Below are positions 17,866 to 26,687 of a stretch of DNA of 42,336 bases, in pieces; within the stretch, counting starts at the first letter, position 1, and every line of letters starts with the position of its first letter. Source of the DNA: an uncultured Clostridia bacterium (GTDB lineage: Bacteria > Bacillota > Clostridia > Oscillospirales > Acutalibacteraceae); assembly GCA_946041635.1 (NCBI GenBank), contig CAMGDG010000005.1, positions 1 to 42,336 on the forward strand, read 5' to 3'. A model generated the notes under the pieces. That model was given only the letters and a program-made list of their open reading frames with translations. It did not search any database and was not told where the DNA came from. A program made the translations under genes and the position numbers.

Positions 17866-18716
17866 TTATGGTACACGAAAATCTTAAAGGCAGAGTGGCT
17901 GTTGTAACAGGCGGCGGCGGAGTTCTTTGCGCCGATTTTGCCAAAACTCTTGCAAAGCAGGGCGTTAAGGTTGCCGTTCTTGATTTGAACGAGCCTGCGG
18001 CTCAAAAGGTTGCCGATGAAATAAATGCGGACGGCGGTGTGGCTATTGCCGTCGGCTGTAATGTGCTTGAAAAAGAGAGCATGGAAAAAGCCCGTGAGGT
18101 TGTAAACAGTAAACTCGGCACATGCGATATTCTCTTAAACGGTGCAGGCGGAAACAATCCCAAAGGCACAACCACCAAGGAAACACTTGAAAAAATCGAC
18201 CTTGTAAATAAGGACGAGGATATAAAAACCTTCTTTGACCTTGATGCAAACGGAATTTCTTTTGTATTCAACTTGAATTTCTTGGGAACTCTTATTCCCA
18301 CGCAGGTTTTTGCCCGTGATATGGCGGAAAAAGAGAATACCTGCATTGTTATGGTAACATCAATGAACGCTTACCGTCCCCTTACAAAAATCCCCGCATA
18401 TTCGGCGGCAAAGGCGGCGGTTAAAAACTTTACGGAGTTTATGGCGGTGCATTTTGCCGATGTGGGAATCCGTGTTAACGCTATTGCACCGGGATTTTTC
18501 TCAACAAATCAGAATAAAACCTTGCTCTGGAATGAGGACGGTACTCCTACCGCCAGAACAGGCAAAATTCTCGCCGCAACTCCCATGAAGCGCTTCGGCG
18601 AGGCTCATGAGCTTTCGGGCGCATTGCTTTTCCTTTGCGACGAAGAGTATTCGAGCTTTATAACAGGTACGAGCATTTGTGTCGACGGAGGATTTTCCGC
18701 ATATTCGGGGGTGTAA
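17862..18716 (+). CDS. SDR-family oxidoreductase, probable D-mannonate (fructuronate) oxidoreductase
   Basis: GRVAVVTGGGGVLCADFAKTLAKQG, YSAAKAAVKNF, DGGFSAYSGV; coupled to uxuA. Confidence 0.88.
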   Translation: MIMVHENLKGRVAVVTGGGGVLCADFAKTLAKQGVKVAVLDLNEPAAQKVADEINADGGVAIAVGCNVLEKESMEKAREVVNSKLGTCDILLNGAGGNNPKGTTTKETLEKIDLVNKDEDIKTFFDLDANGISFVFNLNFLGTLIPTQVFARDMAEKENTCIVMVTSMNAYRPLTKIPAYSAAKAAVKNFTEFMAVHFADVGIRVNAIAPGFFSTNQNKTLLWNEDGTPTARTGKILAATPMKRFGEAHELSGALLFLCDEEYSSFITGTSICVDGGFSAYSGV

Positions 18717-18719
18717 GCG

Positions 18720-18920
18720 GTGAAATATCTTATACCTGCGATAATAATGTTTGTTGTTGGAATTATTCTTGCCGTTATAACTGCGGTTAAGTATTCAAAG
18801 GCTAAAAGAAAAGCCGATGATGAGGGCACAGAGTTTAATAACAATCTTTATATAATAAGAATTGCAATCGTGTTTGCGCTTTTTGTTGCGGCACAGATTT
18901 TACTGTTTTTAAATAAATAA
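18720..18920 (+). CDS. Small two-TM membrane protein in the hexuronate operon (GTG start)
   Basis: 66 aa, IPAIIMFVVGIILAVITAV and YIIRIAIVFALFVAAQILLFLNK hydrophobic segments; tight operon spacing. Confidence 0.65.
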   Translation: MKYLIPAIIMFVVGIILAVITAVKYSKAKRKADDEGTEFNNNLYIIRIAIVFALFVAAQILLFLNK

Positions 18921-18949
18921 GGTAACGGCAATAATAGGAGGTAATTACA

Positions 18950-20047
18950 ATGGAATTGAATTTGAGAAAACCCGAGGATTGCACCTTTGATATGATATCT
19001 CTCGGTGAAATAATGCTTCGTCTTGACCCGGGTGAGGGCAGAATTAAAACCGCCCGTAATTTCCGTGCTTGGGAGGGCGGCGGCGAATACAATGTAGCAC
19101 GGGGACTTCGCCGTTGCTTTGGGCTTAAAACTGCGGTTGTAACCGCTTTTGCCGATAACGAGGTAGGCAGACTTATTGAAGATTTCATTTTGCAGGGCGG
19201 CGTTGACACTTCTCTTATCAAATGGGTTAAGTATGACGGTATCGGCAGAACGGTACGCAACGGCTTGAACTTTACCGAGAGAGGCTACGGAATCCGTGGC
19301 GCAGTTGGCGTTTCCGACCGTGGCCATACTGCCGTTTCACAGCTTAAATCAGGCGATATTGATTGGGACTATATTTTCGGTACTTTGGGCGTTCGCTGGC
19401 TCCATACAGGCGGAATTTTTGCCGCTCTTTCCGAAACAACGGCACAGGTTGCCATTGACGCAGTTAAAGCCGCTAAAAAATACGGTACAATCGTTTCCTA
19501 TGACCTTAACTACCGCCCGTCACTCTGGAACGACATCGGCGGCAAGGCAAAGGCGCAGGAGGTAAATAAGGAAATTGCCAAATATATTGATGTTATGATT
19601 GGTAATGAGGAGGATTTTACCGCTTGTCTCGGTTTTGAAATTGAGGGCAACGATGAAAACCTGAAATCCCTTAATATTGAGGGCTATTATAAAATGTTGG
19701 GTGAGGTTTGCAAAACATATCCCAATTTCAAGGTAATTGCAACAACGCTCCGTACAGTTAAAACAGCAACGGTTAACGATTGGTCGGCTATCTGCTATGC
19801 GGACGGCAAGGTGTATAACGGACTTTCTCTCCCCGGGCTTGAAATTCTCGACCGTGTCGGCGGCGGCGATTCCTTTGCTTCGGGACTTATCTACGGTCTT
19901 ATTACAACGGGCGACCCGCAGAAGGCTGTTAATTACGGCGTTGCTCACGGTGCTCTTGCCATGACCACCCCCGGCGATACCTCCATGGCTTCTTTGAAAG
20001 AGGTTGAGAATATCGTAAACGGCGCCGGCGCAAGAGTACAAAGATAG
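18950..20047 (+). CDS. kdgK: PfkB-family sugar kinase, probable 2-keto-3-deoxygluconate kinase
   Basis: SLGEIMLRLDPGEGRI ... WEGGGEYNVARGLRRC ... DRVGGGDSFASGLIYGL; followed by KDPG aldolase gene. Confidence 0.9.
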   Translation: MELNLRKPEDCTFDMISLGEIMLRLDPGEGRIKTARNFRAWEGGGEYNVARGLRRCFGLKTAVVTAFADNEVGRLIEDFILQGGVDTSLIKWVKYDGIGRTVRNGLNFTERGYGIRGAVGVSDRGHTAVSQLKSGDIDWDYIFGTLGVRWLHTGGIFAALSETTAQVAIDAVKAAKKYGTIVSYDLNYRPSLWNDIGGKAKAQEVNKEIAKYIDVMIGNEEDFTACLGFEIEGNDENLKSLNIEGYYKMLGEVCKTYPNFKVIATTLRTVKTATVNDWSAICYADGKVYNGLSLPGLEILDRVGGGDSFASGLIYGLITTGDPQKAVNYGVAHGALAMTTPGDTSMASLKEVENIVNGAGARVQR

Positions 20048-20134
20048 TTTCTTTTTCCGCAATACTTCGTGGCATTCGGATCGCGGTATACACGATACAG
20101 CTTCGCCTCCGCCACATTGTCTTGCGAAAAAATA
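20044..20134 (+). repeat. 3'-UTR repeat after kdgK, arms split by a 48-bp insert
   Basis: ATAGTTTCTTTTTCCGCAATACTTCGTG (20044-20071) + 48 bp + TCTTGCGAAAAAATA; matches 20868-20911, which lacks the insert. Confidence 0.8.
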
Positions 20135-20214
20135 ATCCTATCTTCAATTAAGACAGGTAAAATCAGAATTGTAGGGCGGTGGCTTGCTCCCGCCGCTATG
20201 AAGGAGATGTAATT

Positions 20215-20871
20215 ATGGATAAAGAAAAAATTATTACAAGAATTCAGGATTGCGGTATTGTTGCCGTTGTCCGTGCGGAATCTGTCGATAAGGCAATCCG
20301 TATTACTGACGCTTGCATTGAGGGCGGAGTTGCGGCTATTGAGCTTACCTTTACCGTTCCCCATGCAGATAAGGTTATTGAGGAGCTTGCAAAACGCTAC
20401 ACTCCCGAGGAGATTATTCTCGGCGCAGGTACCGTTCTTGACGCAACAACGGCAAGAATAGCAATGCTCTCAGGTGCGGAATACATTGTAAGCCCCGCCC
20501 TTGACCTTGATACACTTCACCTTTGCAACCGTTACCGTGTACCTATGATGCCCGGTATTATGAGCGTTCGTGAGGGACTGCTCGCTATGGAAAACGGCGC
20601 TGATATTTTAAAGGTGTTCCCCGCCGATCTGTTCGGACCCAAGATTATCAAGGATATTAAAGGCCCCATTCCATATGCTAAAATGATGCCAACCGGCGGC
20701 GTTGATGCAGACAATGTCGGCGAGTGGATTAAAGCGGGTGCAGTTGCCGTCGGCGCAGGTTCATCTCTCACCGCAGGGGCAAAAACAGGCGATTACAAGA
20801 AAATCACCGAGACAGGCAAGCGTTTTGTGGAAAATATAAAACTTGCCCGCGCCGAACTCGCTTCTAAATAG
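20215..20871 (+). CDS. eda: 2-dehydro-3-deoxyphosphogluconate (KDPG/KHG) aldolase
   Basis: GIVAVVRAESVDKAIRITDACIEGGVAAIELTFTVPHA ... LGAGTVLDA ... FPADLFGPKIIKDIKGP ... MPTGGVDADNVGEWIKAGAVAVGAGSSL. Confidence 0.95.
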   Translation: MDKEKIITRIQDCGIVAVVRAESVDKAIRITDACIEGGVAAIELTFTVPHADKVIEELAKRYTPEEIILGAGTVLDATTARIAMLSGAEYIVSPALDLDTLHLCNRYRVPMMPGIMSVREGLLAMENGADILKVFPADLFGPKIIKDIKGPIPYAKMMPTGGVDADNVGEWIKAGAVAVGAGSSLTAGAKTGDYKKITETGKRFVENIKLARAELASK

Positions 20872-20911
20872 TTTCTTTTTCCGCAATACTTCGTGTCTTG
20901 CGAAAAAATAA
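20868..20911 (+). repeat. 3'-UTR repeat after eda, compact copy
   Basis: ATAGTTTCTTTTTCCGCAATACTTCGTGTCTTGCGAAAAAATAA. Confidence 0.8.
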
Positions 20912-20994
20912 ATCTATTTAGTTTTGTGGTTTCTTTTTCCGTTATGATTCACGAATCGCCTGAAAAATTACACAATTACTTATGGCGAATATGT

Positions 20995-21019
20995 ACGGCG
21001 AGAGCTATGCTCTCGCCGT
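20995..21019. repeat. Perfect 10-bp inverted repeat upstream of the LRR/dockerin gene
   Basis: ACGGCGAGAG-ctatg-CTCTCGCCGT. Confidence 0.85.
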
Positions 21020-21025
21020 TTGATA

Positions 21026-21054
21026 TTGCAATTAACAATAGAAAATGTTATAAT
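21026..21054 (+). promoter_or_regulatory. Promoter of the LRR/dockerin gene
   Basis: TTGCAA (21026-21031), 17-bp spacer, TATAAT (21049-21054). Confidence 0.7.
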
Positions 21055-21086
21055 GTACAAAGTATGTTAAAAGGCGGTGACGGTAA

Positions 21087-22469
21087 ATGAAAAAAGTATT
21101 TTGCGTGTTTTTATCTTTTGTATTTATTTTAGCATCCTTTGCAATGCCGTCATCAGCGCTGACTTTCAGCGGTTTTACTTATGAGCTTGTTGGCGGTTAC
21201 GCCGTAATAACAGCTTACAGCGGAAGCAGTACAGCGCTTACCGTGCCGTCGGAAATGAACGGCGTTTCGGTTATTAAAATAGGCGAGGGTGCGTTTAGAA
21301 AAAACACAAAGCTTCAATCCGTTACTGTTTCGGAAGGGATTTCGGACATCGGCGCGTCTGCTTTTGAGGGATGCACGGCGCTTTCTCAGATAACTTTTCC
21401 CGAAACCGTTACTCATATAGGTGCAAGAGCCGTATATAACACAGCGTATTATAACGACAAGAGTAATTGGAAAATAAGGGATTTATCGTCGTCGGGCGGC
21501 GTTGATATAGGCAACGGAAGCGGAACTATACCCTGGGAGGACATTATAGCTTCGGAACTTCAATATCTTTATCTCGGCAAAAACCTGATTGAGATTTACT
21601 GCGTAGGCGACTATTATATAAAAACAGGCACTTTGGTGGTTGCCGACGGTGCTTTCAGGGGTTCCGACGGACTTAACAAGGTTTTGATTCCCGATTCCGT
21701 AAAAACTGTGGGTAACAACGCTTTTTACGGCTGTACCTCTCTCGGAAAAATAATTCTGCCGGAAAAGGCGATAAATCTGGGCGAAAATGCATTTTTCAAC
21801 ACCGGCGCATATAACAATCCCGATAATTGGCACGAAAACATCTTTTATATCGGAACGCATCTTATTAAGAGCCTAAATACATTTGAAACAGTTGTAAAGG
21901 ACGGCACTTTGTATATCGACGGCGGCGCATTGGGTGCGGCAGACGCAGTAATTCCCGCTTGCGTTACCGATATTTCGGAAAATGCCTTTACAGATACCTC
22001 CTCGGCACGCATTTTCGGGTATGCCGATACTTATGCACAGCAGTATGCCGCCGAAAATTCAATTGCGTTTGTCAACCTTGACAAACTCACAGAAGGCGAT
22101 GTGAATTTTGACGGCGTGCTGAATACTGCCGATTATGCCATGCTTTGCTCCATCGCAACGGCAAACTCATATTTGTCTTTTGCTATGAAAATCAACGGAG
22201 ATTTGAACTATGACGGCGCCGTGGACGGCTTTGACGCTATTACCCTTGATCTGTATCTTCACGGAATGGGACCCTCAAAGGTTTCAGGCGATGCGGACGG
22301 TGACGGCATTGTAACCCGTGAGGATTATCTGCTCTTGGTGGATATTGCCACCGCTCGGGCAGCGGTCAGGGATAACATTATGCTGAAAAGGTGCGATTTG
22401 AACAATGACGGCGCAGTAGATGCCTTCGATGCAATAGCCTTGGATTTGATGTTGCTTAAAAACAGTTAA
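21087..22469 (+). CDS. Secreted BspA-like leucine-rich-repeat protein with two C-terminal dockerin-like modules
   Basis: Signal peptide; LRR_5-type repeats (IGEGAFRKNTKLQSVTVSEGISDIGASAFEGCTALSQITFPETVTHIG); GDVNFDGVLNTADY/GDLNYDGAVDGFD and GDADGDGIVTREDY/CDLNNDGAVDAFD Ca-binding loops. Confidence 0.87.
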   Translation: MKKVFCVFLSFVFILASFAMPSSALTFSGFTYELVGGYAVITAYSGSSTALTVPSEMNGVSVIKIGEGAFRKNTKLQSVTVSEGISDIGASAFEGCTALSQITFPETVTHIGARAVYNTAYYNDKSNWKIRDLSSSGGVDIGNGSGTIPWEDIIASELQYLYLGKNLIEIYCVGDYYIKTGTLVVADGAFRGSDGLNKVLIPDSVKTVGNNAFYGCTSLGKIILPEKAINLGENAFFNTGAYNNPDNWHENIFYIGTHLIKSLNTFETVVKDGTLYIDGGALGAADAVIPACVTDISENAFTDTSSARIFGYADTYAQQYAAENSIAFVNLDKLTEGDVNFDGVLNTADYAMLCSIATANSYLSFAMKINGDLNYDGAVDGFDAITLDLYLHGMGPSKVSGDADGDGIVTREDYLLLVDIATARAAVRDNIMLKRCDLNNDGAVDAFDAIALDLMLLKNS

Positions 22470-22493
22470 AAAAATATAAAATATAAAGATATA

Positions 22494-22541
22494 AAGCAGT
22501 TGATTACCTCAAAAAGGTTTTTCAACTGCTTTTTTTATTTT
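22494..22541 (+). terminator. Rho-independent terminator
   Basis: AAGCAGTTGA ... TCAACTGCTT stem followed by T-tract. Confidence 0.88.
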
Positions 22542-22604
22542 TTTGTATTATTACGGATACAAGGGTAAAAATATAATAAAATGCAATGAAACGGAGCGAT
22601 TATT

Positions 22605-23627
22605 ATGGCAATCCGCACAGGAAGATATACGCTTATGCTGCCCACAAAGCCCTCAATCCACGGCAGTGCGGCGGTTGTAGGTCAAACGGAGGCTCAGGGG
22701 CCTTTGGGTAAGGAATTTGACTATGCTTATTCCGATGATACAATAGACGGCTGTCCCTCGTGGGAAAAAGCCGAAAGTGCTTTACAGCGTGATGCGGTCA
22801 CAAGGGCAATCGAAAAAGCTGGGCTCACCCCGCAGGATATAGATTTGATTATGGCGGGTGATTTGCTTGACCAGTGTATCGGCACTTCTTTCGGAATAAA
22901 AGAACTGAAAATGCCGTTTTTGGGGCTGTATGGTGCATGCTCAACTATGGCGCTTTCAATGGCACTTGCCTCTGTTCTCGTAGATGCGAAAGCCGCCGAT
23001 AATGCCGTGGCGTCCACTTCTTCCCACTTCGCCTCGGCTGAAAGACAGTTCCGCCTGCCCTTGGAGTACGGCGGTCAAAAACCGCCCTCAGCTCAAAGAA
23101 CGGCAACGGCGGCAGGGGCGGCAGTAATTTCTTCTCATAAAAAATCAACGCCATCTGTTGAGGCGGTCATTTTCGGTAAAATAACGGATTTAGGCATAAA
23201 AGACGCCAATAATATGGGTGCCGCCATGGCTCCCGCCGCAGCAGGTACTATTGCGGAATTTTTAAACGATACCAATACAAAGCCCCAGGATTACGATTTG
23301 ATTCTTACCGGCGATTTGGGCAAGGTGGGAACGGAATTATTGCTTGAACTTCTTGTAAAAGACAATAATATTGATATATCCTCCGTTCACGGGGACTGCG
23401 GACTGATGATATATGACCTTGAAGGTCAGGATGTCCACGCAGGCGGTTCGGGTTGCGGGTGCAGTGGCTCCGTTGTTAATTCGTATATTATGAAAAGGCT
23501 TCAAAGTCGAGAGCTTAACAAGGTGCTTTTTGTAGGTACGGGAGCACTTCTTTCGCCCACATCAACTATGCAGGGAGAGAGCATACCGTCTATTGCTCAC
23601 GGAGTATTGCTCACATCGGGGGATTGA
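22605..23627 (+). CDS. spoVAD: Stage V sporulation protein AD
   Basis: KPSIHGSAAVVGQTEAQGPLGKEFDYAYSDDTIDGCPSWEKAES ... DLLDQCIGTSFGIKELKMPFLGLYGACSTMALSMALAS ... TGDLGKVG. Confidence 0.95.
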   Translation: MAIRTGRYTLMLPTKPSIHGSAAVVGQTEAQGPLGKEFDYAYSDDTIDGCPSWEKAESALQRDAVTRAIEKAGLTPQDIDLIMAGDLLDQCIGTSFGIKELKMPFLGLYGACSTMALSMALASVLVDAKAADNAVASTSSHFASAERQFRLPLEYGGQKPPSAQRTATAAGAAVISSHKKSTPSVEAVIFGKITDLGIKDANNMGAAMAPAAAGTIAEFLNDTNTKPQDYDLILTGDLGKVGTELLLELLVKDNNIDISSVHGDCGLMIYDLEGQDVHAGGSGCGCSGSVVNSYIMKRLQSRELNKVLFVGTGALLSPTSTMQGESIPSIAHGVLLTSGD

Positions 23628-23628
23628 A

Positions 23629-23769
23629 ATGGGAAACGATATTAAAACTATACTGCGGCTTACAAATATGCTGAAAGTAATGAATGTTCTGAAAACGGCA
23701 CTGACCGTTGGGATAATAGCCTTTACCGTTTTCAGAATTGCCGCCATAATCGGCAAAAAATCATTTTGA
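23629..23769 (+). CDS. 46-aa single-TM microprotein downstream of spoVAD
   Basis: ATG 1 bp after the spoVAD stop: MGNDIKTILRLTNMLKVMNVLKTALTVGIIAFTVFRIAAIIGKKSF. Not in the supplied ORF track (short). Confidence 0.5.
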   Translation: MGNDIKTILRLTNMLKVMNVLKTALTVGIIAFTVFRIAAIIGKKSF

Positions 23770-23810
23770 AGAAAACAGTGCTGTGTAAAAACAGCCTCAC
23801 AGAAGCCGGG

Positions 23811-23836
23811 ATTCACAAAAAGTGAATCTCGGTTAG
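23811..23836 (+). terminator. Candidate terminator / inverted repeat downstream of spoVAD
   Basis: aGCCGGGATTCAC-aaaaa-GTGAATCTCGGTt; weak downstream T-tract. Confidence 0.5.
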
Positions 23837-23855
23837 TCTTTGTTGAAATCAGGCT

Positions 23856-24010
23856 ATGCCAACTGAAACCTACGAATTGCCATATGAGGGAGCGAAAGAA
23901 ATGTTGCTTGTTAATAAAGTAGAGTTAATAAAGTAGAAAGTAAAGAGTTTCTAACCGGTCTCTTTGATGCAATGTATGATGAACTCCCTGCACCAAAGAA
24001 AAAGAAATAA
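23856..24010 (+). pseudogene. Small ORF frameshifted by a 14-bp tandem duplication
   Basis: GTTAATAAAGTAGA at 23910-23923 and again at 23924-23937; removing one copy restores MPTETYELPYEGAKEMLLVNKVESKEFLTGLFDAMYDELPAPKKKK*. Confidence 0.5.
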
Positions 24011-24099
24011 CGAAGCTCCGTTTTTAAAAATGTTGGCAACAACAAGTTGCTTTTCAAACTGCAATTCTTGCGGTATAATCGGTATGAGGTGATAAACAT

Positions 24100-24864
24100 A
24101 TGGATACAAAAAATATTATTCTTGAACTGAGAACGAAAAAAGGTATGTCACAGGATGAACTTGCGGAAAAGGTATTCGTAACCCGTCAGGCTGTTTCTCG
24201 TTGGGAAAACGGTGAAACTACGCCCAATACAGAAACCTTAAAGCTGCTGTCAAAATTATTTGATGTTTCGATTAACACGCTTCTCGGCTCACCGAGACAA
24301 CTGATTTGCCAATGCTGCGGTATGCCCCTTGAAGACTCTAATACCAGTCGTGAAAAAGACGGCTTTTTCAACGAAGAATACTGCAAATGGTGCTATGCTG
24401 ACGGCGAGTATATGTATCATAATATGGACGATTTAATTGAGGTCTGCGTGCAGAATATGGCAAATGAGCATTTTTCATCTGAGCAGGCTCGTGCGTATAT
24501 GAAGGATATGCTTCCTAAACTCGATTATTGGAAACAGCATAAATACCTCAGCGGGGCAGATAAGTTTGAAGAATTTAAAAGGCAGCTCATCAATGAGTTT
24601 AATGAGTTACATATTGAAGGAATGCCAAAGGTTGAAAAGCTTAATGCGCTCGTGGGCGGATACATCAACCTTGAATACCGACTTCCAAACGGTCAAACAG
24701 TAAAATTCCTTGATGACAACGCAACATATCTCGGAAATCAATTGGAATGTAATTCAGGCGACGGCCGTTGTTTCGGTATCGCCGCAAATATGGATTTCTT
24801 GCTTGTCTGTACCTATGAAGAAAACGGCGAAAATCCCGAACTTGTATTTTATAAGAAAAGATAA
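24100..24864 (+). CDS. XRE-family HTH regulator with zinc-ribbon domain
   Basis: ILELRTKKGMSQDELAEKVFVTRQAVSRWENGETTPNTETLKLLSKLFDVSINTLLG; CQCCGMPLEDSNTSREKDGFFNEEYCKWCYADG. Confidence 0.9.
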   Translation: MDTKNIILELRTKKGMSQDELAEKVFVTRQAVSRWENGETTPNTETLKLLSKLFDVSINTLLGSPRQLICQCCGMPLEDSNTSREKDGFFNEEYCKWCYADGEYMYHNMDDLIEVCVQNMANEHFSSEQARAYMKDMLPKLDYWKQHKYLSGADKFEEFKRQLINEFNELHIEGMPKVEKLNALVGGYINLEYRLPNGQTVKFLDDNATYLGNQLECNSGDGRCFGIAANMDFLLVCTYEENGENPELVFYKKR

Positions 24865-25162
24865 AGCAACCGCTGAAAGCGTAAAAACTTTCAGCGGCCC
24901 GCAAAATCAACCCAAGACCAATTTTATCCGTGTAGGGCGGGGGCTTGCTCCCGCCGTGATCGGTTTGTGGCGACAATCAGGCAAATCAGCAGATTGACGG
25001 GGATTAGTAAGGGGTTGGTAGAAAAAAGTTTGATTAAATATAGGACGAGATTGTTTCTCGTCCTTTTTTGTTGACTTTTAATAACAATAATGCTATATTC
25101 AAATTAAGGTCAGTGAACAAATCACATTGGGACGACACAAAAGAACCGTCCCCTTGTGTTCA

Positions 25163-25326
25163 AAAATTCCTTGATGACAACGCAACCTATCTGGGAAATC
25201 AATTGGAATGTAATTCAGGCGACGACCGTTGTTTCGGAATTGCCGCAAATATGGATTTCTTGCTTGTCTGCACCTATGAGGAAAACGGCGAAAATCCCGA
25301 ACTTGTAATTTATAAGAAAAGATAAA
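25163..25326 (+). pseudogene. Partial duplicate of the 3' end of the XRE/zinc-ribbon gene
   Basis: 164 bp aligns without gaps to 24702-24865 with about 8 mismatches counted by eye. Confidence 0.88.
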
Positions 25327-25565
25327 AAATACCACCGGTTTGCCGACACTTTTGGCTTTCTCCAATCATTTGTACCATTGTCATTTTTTACTGTTGTTTT
25401 GTGCGTTTTCGCGCTTTATGATAAATCTACAAAAAGATGCTTGAAGCAGTTAGTAGATAAGCGATAAATCCTGAGAGCCGGTAATTGACTTTTTGAGGAT
25501 TTATAGTATAATACCAAATGGTTTTTATGGATTACAGTAAATAAAACAGGAGTATATAATGTGAA

Positions 25566-26687
25566 ATGTACGATGTAAAATCTTTAACAGACAGACAAAC
25601 AGACCGGCGAAACTATGGTATAGATTTGTTGCGACTTATTGCTATGTTTATGGTTGTTATCCTGCATGTTTTAGGGAAAGGCGACGTTCTTTCCTCAACA
25701 ACAGGGGGTAAACACCATATTGCTTGGCTTTTAGAAACGGCTGCTTATTGCGCCGTGGATTGTTACGCAATAATAAGTGGGTTCGTTGCATACAGCGATA
25801 ACGAGAAGCCATACAGATATACTAAGTTTTTTAGCTTTTGGTTGCAGATATTTACGTATAACTTTGGAATTACATTGCTTGCATTCCTATTGAAGCCGGA
25901 AAGTATAGGTATAAAGACCCTGATAAAATCTTGCTTGCCCGTTGCTTTGGGGGCATACTGGTTTGTTAGTGCCTATGCAGGATTGTTCTTTATTATTCCT
26001 TGGTTAAATAAACTAATGCGTTTCTGTAACCTAAAAGAGGCAACCCGTTTAATTACGGTGATATTTTTGGTATTTGTAGTTTATGTGACATTTGCTAATT
26101 ATTTTGGGGATTGCTTTAAAATATCCGGCGGATACAGCATGGTTTGGCTTTCAATTTTATATCTTGTCGGTGCTTGGTTAAAAAAATGCGATATTCCGAA
26201 AAAAATGCGGAATTGGTTTTTCTTGACGGGTAGTGCAATTTGCATTGTTTTTTCGTGGGTTGCACATGAGTTTATCCCGATTTCCGCTTTCGGCATATTT
26301 GTGAATTACACAAGTTTGACTATCGTTTTTGTTGCTATTTCTCTTGTTTCCGTTTTCTCTAAATTACATTTTAGCCCTAAATCTTCAAAAGTAATTGCTT
26401 GCTTCGCACCCGCAGCTTTTGGCGTTTATCTTATTCATGAACACCCAATTGTTCGGGAACATTTTGTGATTTCTAAATTTGTTTGGATTGCTGATTTTTC
26501 CGCTTGGTTACTTCCGATACTTGTTCTTGGTTCTGCATTTTGCCTCTTTGTTATTTGTCTCTTAATTGAGAAACTGAGGCTTGTCCTTTTCAAATTGTTA
26601 AGAATCAATCAATTTGTAAATTTTATAGAGAAGAAACTATATTATATTGAAAAAAGCATTTTTGATGTAGTTACATCAAGGTTATAG
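25566..26687 (+). CDS. Acyltransferase 3 family membrane protein
   Basis: NYGIDLLRLIAMFMVVILHVLGKGDVL ... polytopic ... FAPAAFGVYLIHEHPIVRE. Confidence 0.88.
   Translation: MYDVKSLTDRQTDRRNYGIDLLRLIAMFMVVILHVLGKGDVLSSTTGGKHHIAWLLETAAYCAVDCYAIISGFVAYSDNEKPYRYTKFFSFWLQIFTYNFGITLLAFLLKPESIGIKTLIKSCLPVALGAYWFVSAYAGLFFIIPWLNKLMRFCNLKEATRLITVIFLVFVVYVTFANYFGDCFKISGGYSMVWLSILYLVGAWLKKCDIPKKMRNWFFLTGSAICIVFSWVAHEFIPISAFGIFVNYTSLTIVFVAISLVSVFSKLHFSPKSSKVIACFAPAAFGVYLIHEHPIVREHFVISKFVWIADFSAWLLPILVLGSAFCLFVICLLIEKLRLVLFKLLRINQFVNFIEKKLYYIEKSIFDVVTSRL

Noticed and set aside
20072-20119. 48-bp insert as a remnant of a known IS element
   Set aside because: No terminal inverted repeats or transposase sequence visible; kept only as an unexplained insert.
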